A DNA stretch of 39,089 nucleotides, from positions 1-39,089 of the forward strand of contig MWYU01000739.1 of the NCBI GenBank assembly GCA_002050375.1, given 5' to 3'. Source of the DNA: Chitinophagales bacterium 62-2 (GTDB taxonomy: Bacteria > Bacteroidota > Bacteroidia > Chitinophagales > Chitinophagaceae). Made by a program: the position numbers and the translations under genes. Every line of letters starts with the position of its first letter. Position 1 is the first letter of the stretch. The notes under the pieces were generated by a model. That model did not search any database, was not told the origin of the DNA, and was given only the letters and a program-made list of their open reading frames with translations. Shown here piece by piece: positions 34,083-39,089 of the stretch.

Positions 34083-35594
34083 CTAAAAATCTAATCTTGC
34101 AAAACAAAGATAATTTCTGTACATGCACGGAAAAACAATTTGCCTGCTGCCGATTTGCTTTCCGTATCGCGGCATAAAATCATATCCTTTGTCAAGATTT
34201 TTTAAAGTAGGGTTTCGGGTGATTTGGCCCGTTGGTGAAATACTCTGGTCGGTTAAAAGTTGCATTCTTTTTTCCTGCTGGTTGAATAAAAAATGAAGCT
34301 GGTCTCCCATATTTACCATAGCATAACCTATAAAGGCATCCGTTTCGTCGTCGTACTGATTTTTATTAATAATGTTCCTCCATCCCACCTTACCCGTACT
34401 GTCAAATGAAAAGAGTACCACATTTTGAGCATTGTAACGGGTGCTTTGTCCAAGACTATTATAACGCCACCAGGGGTAACCATAACCGTAAGGGCTGAAC
34501 ATATAGTAATCCATGGGCCTCAAAAAAGGTGAACCATATAAGTAATCGTACCTGTTAAAAGCACCTCCCCTTCCTGTTGTAAAGAAAGATTCTGTTGCCA
34601 GTAAAAATCCCCCGTCTTTTTTTACAATTAAGTTTCTGATAAAAAAATCGTTGAAGGCTGTCTTTATACCGTTATCGCCTCGTGCCTCGTTTCTAAGATT
34701 TTCGTCGAATTGCGTAAAGCTAACTGTTTGTGCTGCTTCGCCGTCTTTATTCCATATACAGGTAAAAAGACCCTCGATATTTCCCTGGCGGCCTTTGCTG
34801 TAAAACGAGGAAACAATGTAGTGTTTATTATAATTGTCAACCTTAATCCTTATATCATCGAGGTATTGATTATTAAGGGGTATCTCTGTTTCTTTAACCT
34901 GCGTAGAACCTGCAAGTTTAGTAAGCAAATACAACCTTTGAATATTATCATTCTGCTGGCTTTGTACTGCTCTTGCAAAAACAAAATCACCGTTATTGTC
35001 CATGGTAAACTCTGTAAGGTAATCGTGCCGTTCGGGCATATTAATACTTAAATAATTTTTTTCGATTTTTTGCAGGTTTTTATCGGCCAGCAGAGTAGTA
35101 ACCAAATAATTTCTATCGTTTTTGCTGTTAATTTTAAATACGCCAATACGTTCTTTGTCATCGCTGTTTATAACCGAATAAATCTTATTGCTTGCAAAGA
35201 AGCTAATTTCAGTCGTATCCATTGTAATGGGTTCACCAACAATTTTACCGTTGCCGTCAATTTTGGCTGCCATACAATACACTACATTCCTTCGCTGGTA
35301 TTGATAAAATGCATAACAGAAGTCCGGATAGGCTAAAAAATCGGCATTAATTATACGATCGGGCAGAAAACTCATTTTCACCCTGTCTTTTTGCTTCATA
35401 TCCATATCGTAGACACTCATCGAATAATTATCGCGAAGACTTTTGTAGATCAAAATGTTGCCATTAATCTTTCCCACTATTTCAAATTCGGTTTGCCGTA
35501 TATCGTTCCGGTCGGGCTCTGTATAAACAACCCGCTGTGCCTGCACGCAACAAACTGTAAGCAAAAGTGCCACACCGGCAACAATACTTTTCAT
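34083..35594 (-). CDS. Exported hypothetical protein, large beta-rich
   Basis: This is a 503-residue protein. A signal peptide (about 1-19, ending CCVQAQ) is followed by sequence made of many short beta strands with recurrent Asp-Asn-Gly turns (for example FTMDNNGDFVFAR, FFASNKIYSVINS). This resembles a beta-propeller-type surface or periplasmic protein but without an identifiable repeat signature. A Gly/Tyr-rich stretch occurs at about 345-385 (YGSPFLRPMDYYMFSPYGYG). I do not recognise a named family; similar exported proteins are common in the phylum. A TAATTTTG -7 element lies upstream, and it heads a unit with the DUF6427 gene. Confidence 0.65.
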   Translation of the reverse strand: MKSIVAGVALLLTVCCVQAQRVVYTEPDRNDIRQTEFEIVGKINGNILIYKSLRDNYSMSVYDMDMKQKDRVKMSFLPDRIINADFLAYPDFCYAFYQYQRRNVVYCMAAKIDGNGKIVGEPITMDTTEISFFASNKIYSVINSDDKERIGVFKINSKNDRNYLVTTLLADKNLQKIEKNYLSINMPERHDYLTEFTMDNNGDFVFARAVQSQQNDNIQRLYLLTKLAGSTQVKETEIPLNNQYLDDIRIKVDNYNKHYIVSSFYSKGRQGNIEGLFTCIWNKDGEAAQTVSFTQFDENLRNEARGDNGIKTAFNDFFIRNLIVKKDGGFLLATESFFTTGRGGAFNRYDYLYGSPFLRPMDYYMFSPYGYGYPWWRYNSLGQSTRYNAQNVVLFSFDSTGKVGWRNIINKNQYDDETDAFIGYAMVNMGDQLHFLFNQQEKRMQLLTDQSISPTGQITRNPTLKNLDKGYDFMPRYGKQIGSRQIVFPCMYRNYLCFARLDF

Positions 35595-35619
35595 ATGCTC
35601 ATTAAATTTACGATAGTAA

Positions 35620-35627
35620 CAAAATTA
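35620..35627 (-). promoter_or_regulatory. -7 promoter element of the exported-protein gene
   Basis: The minus strand reads TAATTTTG, an exact TAnnTTTG match, 25 bases before the ATG. A -33 TTG is not seen. Confidence 0.45.
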
Positions 35628-35762
35628 CAGTATGTATGTTACGAAAATTCAGAATATTACTTATGTGGAACGAAGATTGAATACGTTTTTAGTTAATTAA
35701 CCTAACCTTTAAATATATGAAAGGAGGTAAAAGAATTCTTATAGTAAAAATGAGTTTTCTTA

Positions 35763-35770
35763 TACATTTG
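35763..35770 (+). promoter_or_regulatory. -7 promoter element of kup
   Basis: TACATTTG is an exact TAnnTTTG match, 35 bases before the GTG start of kup. It is divergent from the promoter of the exported-protein gene in the same 211-base gap. Confidence 0.45.
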
Positions 35771-35805
35771 CTAATTCAATTTAGGACTTATAAAACTGCA
35801 TCATA

Positions 35806-37797
35806 GTGGGCAAACATGTAGAGAAGGTAACTGCTGGCGGGTTATTAATTGCTTTAGGTATTATTTACGGCGACATTGGCACTTCTCCCTTATACGTTTT
35901 CAACGCAATTACTACAAACCTTGTAATTAGTGAGGCACTTATTATCGGCAGCCTTTCCTGCATTATCTGGACGCTTACTTTACAAACTACCATTAAGTAT
36001 GTTATTTTAGTCTTGCAGGCTGATAACAATGGCGAAGGCGGAACTTTTGCCTTATATGCATTAGTGCGGCGGCGAAAAAAGTGGCTGGTATTGCCGGCGA
36101 TGATTGGTGGTGCAGCCCTGTTGGCTGATGGCATTATTACGCCGCCCATCTCTATTACTTCGGCTATAGAAGGATTACGCAAGCTGCCCACCTTTCACGA
36201 CATTACAACTAACACGATTGTAGTTATTGTATTAACCATTATAGTGCTCTTTTTCTTTCTTCAGCAATTTGGCACTGCCTCTATTGGTAAAATGTTTGGA
36301 CCCATTATGTTTGTATGGTTTTCTATGCTTGCCGTTTTGGGTGCTACACACATAATGGACGATCTTTCTATATTTAAAGCATTAAATCCTTATTACGCTT
36401 TTAATTTCCTTGCCACATATCCCAGTGGCTTTTGGCTTTTAGGCGCTGTTTTTTTATGTACAACAGGGGCAGAAGCATTATATAGTGACCTGGGCCATTG
36501 CGGCAGAAGCAATATTCGCATGTCGTGGACTTTTGTTAAAAGCTGCTTATTGCTCAATTACTTTGGCCAGGGAGCTTATCTGCTTGCGCATCGCAAAGGA
36601 ATACTAATGGATGCTGCAACAAAAGCACAATTAAATATTAATGCTTTTTACGATCTTATGCCGCAATGGTTTATTTTAATTGGTGTAGTAATAGCAACTA
36701 CTGCCGCTATTATAGCCAGCCAGGCAATGATATCTGGCTCGTTTTCGCTTATAAGCGAAGCTATGCGGCTTAATTTATGGCCGAAACTAAAAATAAAATA
36801 CCCTTCTGAAGCTAAAGGGCAACTTTTTATACCAGGCATAAATGCCCTACTTTTTGTAGGATGCGTAGGAGTTGTTTTATACTTCAGAGAATCATCCCGC
36901 ATGGAGGCTGCTTATGGTCTTGCCATTATTATGACCATGCTTAGCACCACTGTGCTTTTTGCTAATTATATGGTGCTGCACAGGGTAAAATCAACTCCCA
37001 TATATATTTTCCTTGCCGGCTATTTTGTTATTGAAGTTGCCTACCTTATTGCCCTGCTCGAAAAATTTATGCATGGCGGTTACATTACTCTTCTGGTTGC
37101 AACATTTATGTTTGCCATTATGTATATATGGTTCAGATCAAGGAAGATAAAGAACCGGTATGTAGAATTTGTAAGGCTTGATCATTACATCCCTCAAATT
37201 CAGGAGCTTAGTAACGACAAGACTGTTCCAAAATATGCTACGCACCTGGTGTATATGACGAGTGCAAACAATCCGAAAGAAATAGAGCATAAGATTATCT
37301 ACTCCATATTAAACAAAAAACCTAAAAGGGCCGATATATATTGGTTTATTCACGTTGATGTGTTGGATGACCCTTACACCTGCGAGTATTGTGTTGATCA
37401 TATTATTCCAAACGATATCATCAGGGTAGAATTCAGGCTTGGTTTTAAAATGGAACAAAGGATCAACTTAATGTTCAGGCAGGTGGTAGCAGACCTTGTA
37501 GCAAATAAAGAGGTAAATATTACCAGCCGTTACGAAAGCCTGGAAAGAAATAATGTTACCGGCGATTTTCAATTTATAGTTATGGAAAAGTATTTAAGCG
37601 CCGATAATGACCTTCCGTTTATAGAAAAGCTAGTTATGAAGGCTTATTTCTGGGTTAAAGAAATAAGTTTGGGAGAAGAAAGAGGTTTTGGATTAGACCC
37701 AAGTAATATTATAGTTGAAAAATTTCCATTAATAGTTGCCCCTGTTTCTGGCTTTAAACTAAAACGTATTGCAGTAGAAACCGCAGAATATGAATAA
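35806..37797 (+). CDS. kup: KUP-family potassium uptake transporter
   Basis: Kup imports potassium together with protons across the inner membrane. This is a 663-residue protein. The N-terminal hallmark GIIYGDIGTSPLYV (18-31) is nearly invariant in the family. About twelve transmembrane segments run to roughly residue 445, including GGTFALYALVRR, LLADGIITPPISITSAIEGL and SDLGHCGRSNIR, followed by a cytoplasmic C-terminal domain. The start is the GTG at 35806: an in-frame stop at 35791 excludes an upstream ATG, and only non-standard codons lie between. No other potassium gene is adjacent. A convergent broken gene overlaps its last 44 bases. Confidence 0.95.
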   Translation: MGKHVEKVTAGGLLIALGIIYGDIGTSPLYVFNAITTNLVISEALIIGSLSCIIWTLTLQTTIKYVILVLQADNNGEGGTFALYALVRRRKKWLVLPAMIGGAALLADGIITPPISITSAIEGLRKLPTFHDITTNTIVVIVLTIIVLFFFLQQFGTASIGKMFGPIMFVWFSMLAVLGATHIMDDLSIFKALNPYYAFNFLATYPSGFWLLGAVFLCTTGAEALYSDLGHCGRSNIRMSWTFVKSCLLLNYFGQGAYLLAHRKGILMDAATKAQLNINAFYDLMPQWFILIGVVIATTAAIIASQAMISGSFSLISEAMRLNLWPKLKIKYPSEAKGQLFIPGINALLFVGCVGVVLYFRESSRMEAAYGLAIIMTMLSTTVLFANYMVLHRVKSTPIYIFLAGYFVIEVAYLIALLEKFMHGGYITLLVATFMFAIMYIWFRSRKIKNRYVEFVRLDHYIPQIQELSNDKTVPKYATHLVYMTSANNPKEIEHKIIYSILNKKPKRADIYWFIHVDVLDDPYTCEYCVDHIIPNDIIRVEFRLGFKMEQRINLMFRQVVADLVANKEVNITSRYESLERNNVTGDFQFIVMEKYLSADNDLPFIEKLVMKAYFWVKEISLGEERGFGLDPSNIIVEKFPLIVAPVSGFKLKRIAVETAEYE

Positions 37798-38330
37798 ATA
37801 GGCACATTTGCCCCTTCAAATACAAATAATACTGTTCCGAACGCTTATAAATCCTCGTCGTATTATTTGTGTTAAAAGCTGTTCGATCTTGCCAGGTGAT
37901 TGAATAATGTTTAAGCAACGTAGCCTTACCTACCGAAAGCAACTGGTAAAAACTCTTATCATTTTGTTTATCTATTGACGGGTAACCTGTTTTAAAGATT
38001 GCGCCTTTTAATAAAGCCTCACAACTATCAAAAACAATCTGCGCTACTGGCAAAGTGCAAAGGAGTTCCTGCTCCTTCAAAGTGAATATAAAGAGCGTCA
38101 TTTTGAAGATCAATACGCCCGGTAATATTATTGTATACTTTCCCGTCCCTTGTCTTTAATGCAACTAAACAGTTCCTTTCAGGCAGGGTGGGAGAACCTT
38201 CCTCCGTCAAGCTTGTGGCTTTTTGGATAAAGCTACCATCTTTGTTTCTAAGAGGTCCACCTTCACCGTTTTGAGTTACAATGTACTGCGCAAAAGAAGA
38301 AATGCGTAGAAAGAATATAAAGAAGATAAA
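37754..38330 (-). pseudogene. Exported hypothetical protein, frameshifted and cut at its 5' end by an IS element
   Basis: Two frames make one protein of about 190 residues. The 5' frame (from 38330 down) gives a hydrophobic signal-like start (FIFFIFFLRISSFAQ), then QYIVTQNGEG and the NCLVALKTRDGKVYNNITGRIDL segment, and goes off frame near 38080. The other frame continues with KEQELLCTLPVAQIVFDSCEALLKGAIFKTGYPSIDKQNDKSFYQLL and ends in kup. Removing one base in the TTTGAAGG stretch joins them. There is no start codon: an in-frame TAG (38331-38333) sits exactly where the IS200-like sequence begins, so the first residues were lost on insertion. I recognise the pattern as a common exported protein of unknown function in the phylum. 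Confidence 0.7.
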
Positions 38331-38438
38331 CTAAATATACTATGGATTGGAAATCCATAGGTTTAAAGCCATTGACTGAAAGTCATTTGAGTTTGCTGTG
38401 AACAGCATTAAAAACTGTAAACTGAAAGTTTATTAAAA

Positions 38439-38724
38439 CTATTCAAGAATAAAATTCTGATCGCTGTTCAGGCCCTCTTTATGATGCTCCAAATAGTTCT
38501 CAATCATTTCGTCTGTTATATTGCCACTGCTCCACGCCCCATATCCTCTCTACTGACTAACCCTTTAAAATTCTTACATCCATACTATTACAAACCTGTC
38601 GTATCAAATCCCTACACCTTAATTGAACTTCTCCTTTTAATACTAAATACCTATACTTTGTACTCCAGACAATATGAACATGAAATTGATGAATGCTATG
38701 AGTACTCTTTCTTGAATTTTCCAT
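38439..38724 (-). pseudogene. tnpA: IS200-type Y1 transposase TnpA, internal deletion
   Basis: The ATG at 38724 gives MENSRKSTHSIHQFHVHIVWSTKYRYLVLKG, the standard start of IS200-family TnpA, to about residue 56, where it stops. The 3' part, in another frame, encodes GAWSSGNITDEMIENYLEHHKEG...FILE and a stop at 38439, matching the C terminus of copy 2. The central region that should carry the metal-binding HUH motif (DHVHL-type) and the following helix is missing. The presumed catalytic tyrosine (in IENYLEHH) remains in the 3' piece. The protein cannot be functional. Confidence 0.85.
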
Positions 38725-38798
38725 CCTACAAACTTAGAGATTTGTAGAAACTAAAGTCTTGCACTAAAGTGCATAGCTTGAGCTAACGTTTTGAGACC

Positions 38799-38832
38799 AG
38801 TCAATTGAAATCGGTTTCAATTGACTTTTTTT
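38799..38832 (+). other. Strong hairpin at the end of IS copy 1
   Basis: The perfect 12-bp stem AGTCAATTGAAA / TTTCAATTGACT has the tetraloop TCGG and is followed by a run of Ts on the plus strand. It is either the end-recognition hairpin of the element or a transcription terminator shielding its transposase gene. Confidence 0.6.
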
Positions 38833-38847
38833 ATTTCATGAAAAAAA

Positions 38848-39089
38848 CTAAATATACTATGGATTGGAAATCCATAGGTTTAAAGGCAGTGACTGAAAGT
38901 CATTTGATTTTGCTGTAAACAGCATTAAAAACTGTAAACTGAAAGTTCATTGAAACTATTCTAGAATGAAATTCTGATCGCTGTTTGGACCTTCCTTGTG
39001 ATGTTCCAAATAGTTCTCAATCATTTCATCAGTTATATTACCAGTACTCCATGCTCCATAACCTATCCCCCATAAATGCTGGCCCCAAT
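38848..39089 (-). mobile_element. IS200/IS605-family element, copy 2 (cut by window edge)
   Basis: The first 242 bases of a second copy follow copy 1 head to tail and share its first 100-plus bases with few changes, including the CTATGGATT / AATCCATAG hairpin (38857-38877) and the offset of 108 bases to the transposase stop codon. Whether this copy is complete lies outside the window. Confidence 0.75.
38956..39089 (-). CDS. tnpA: IS200/IS605-family transposase, C-terminal 44 codons
   Basis: The frame reads WGQHLWGIGYGAWSTGNITDE and then MIENYLEHHKEGPNSDQNFILE and stop. This is the typical C terminus of IS200-type Y1 transposases: W-G...LW..GY...S.G.IT.E.I..Y...H. The Y-L-E-H-H tyrosine is the likely nucleophile. 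The N-terminal part and the HUH site are outside the window, so integrity cannot be judged. This copy retains the WGQHLWGIGY segment that copy 1 has lost. Confidence 0.85.
   Translation of the reverse strand, partial: WGQHLWGIGYGAWSTGNITDEMIENYLEHHKEGPNSDQNFILE

Larger units (their letters stand above)
38331..38847 (-). mobile_element. IS200/IS605-family element, copy 1 (internally deleted)
   Basis: This 517-base unit has a deleted Y1 transposase gene and characteristic sub-terminal hairpins. CTATGGATT / AATCCATAG with loop GGA lies at 38340-38360 downstream of the gene. TGCACT / AGTGCA is at 38760-38773, and AGTCAATTGAAA / TTTCAATTGACT with loop TCGG plus a T run is at 38799-38832 upstream. 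No terminal inverted repeats are seen, as expected for this family. The next copy begins immediately after it in the same orientation. The boundaries are defined by where similarity to copy 2 begins. Confidence 0.75.

Noticed and set aside
38481-38747. 88-codon plus-strand frame at the right end
   Set aside because: It is the antisense of the deleted IS200-type transposase gene.
1-39089. tRNA, rRNA or riboswitch genes
   Set aside because: None was recognised by eye on either strand. A covariance-model scan would be needed to exclude small or divergent ones.

Overview
The window looks like chromosomal DNA from a member of the Bacteroidota, most likely a Chitinophagaceae-type soil or water bacterium. 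The evidence is low-to-moderate GC, several families restricted to or typical of that phylum (DUF4293, DUF6427, DUF1015 beside serC, the retropepsin-like pair, a very long RND pump), and several good matches to the Bacteroidota -7 promoter element TAnnTTTG just upstream of start codons. The genus assignment is inference only. No rRNA, tRNA, CRISPR array, plasmid or phage genes were seen.

Layout. 1-5.7 kb (all minus strand): 5' end of an acyl-CoA synthetase, a TPR exported protein with a good terminator, a DUF1015 protein with serC, and a zinc-phospholipase-C/S1-P1-like exported enzyme overlapping a DUF502 membrane protein. 5.9-13.3 kb (plus): a TetR-regulated tripartite efflux operon (regulator, TolC-like channel, lipoprotein adaptor, RND permease). 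It is interrupted between adaptor and permease by a GxxExxY-family gene flanked by 29-bp imperfect inverted repeats. 13.4-16.7 kb (plus): an AIM24/TIGR00266 protein, a lipoprotein glycosidase (GHL10), and a two-gene retropepsin cassette whose protease is frameshifted. 16.8-18.9 kb (minus): a frameshifted ferredoxin-reductase-type flavoprotein, a macro-domain protein and an O6-alkylguanine-DNA alkyltransferase. 19.4-24.4 kb: OsmC protein, ABC-2 permease, small CarboxypepD-reg protein, nitronate monooxygenase, a toxin-antitoxin pair and a sugar nucleotidyltransferase. 24.7-29.6 kb: glyA, a DUF4293 membrane protein and uvrA, which carries intergenic-type repeats inserted in frame. 29.8-35.6 kb (minus): a split DsbD system, purQ, a DUF6427 membrane protein and an exported protein. 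35.8-39.1 kb: kup potassium transporter, a broken exported-protein gene, and two tandem copies of an IS200/IS605-family element, the first internally deleted.

The recurring theme is small repetitive DNA acting on an otherwise ordinary chromosome. It includes an inverted-repeat-flanked GxxExxY cassette in an efflux operon, a similar hairpin without a gene between dsbD and uvrA, two kinds of repeat insert inside the UvrA coding sequence, low-complexity arrays around several genes, and tandem IS200-like copies next to a truncated gene. Three genes carry single-base frameshifts. Whether these are real mutations or assembly errors cannot be decided from the sequence alone.
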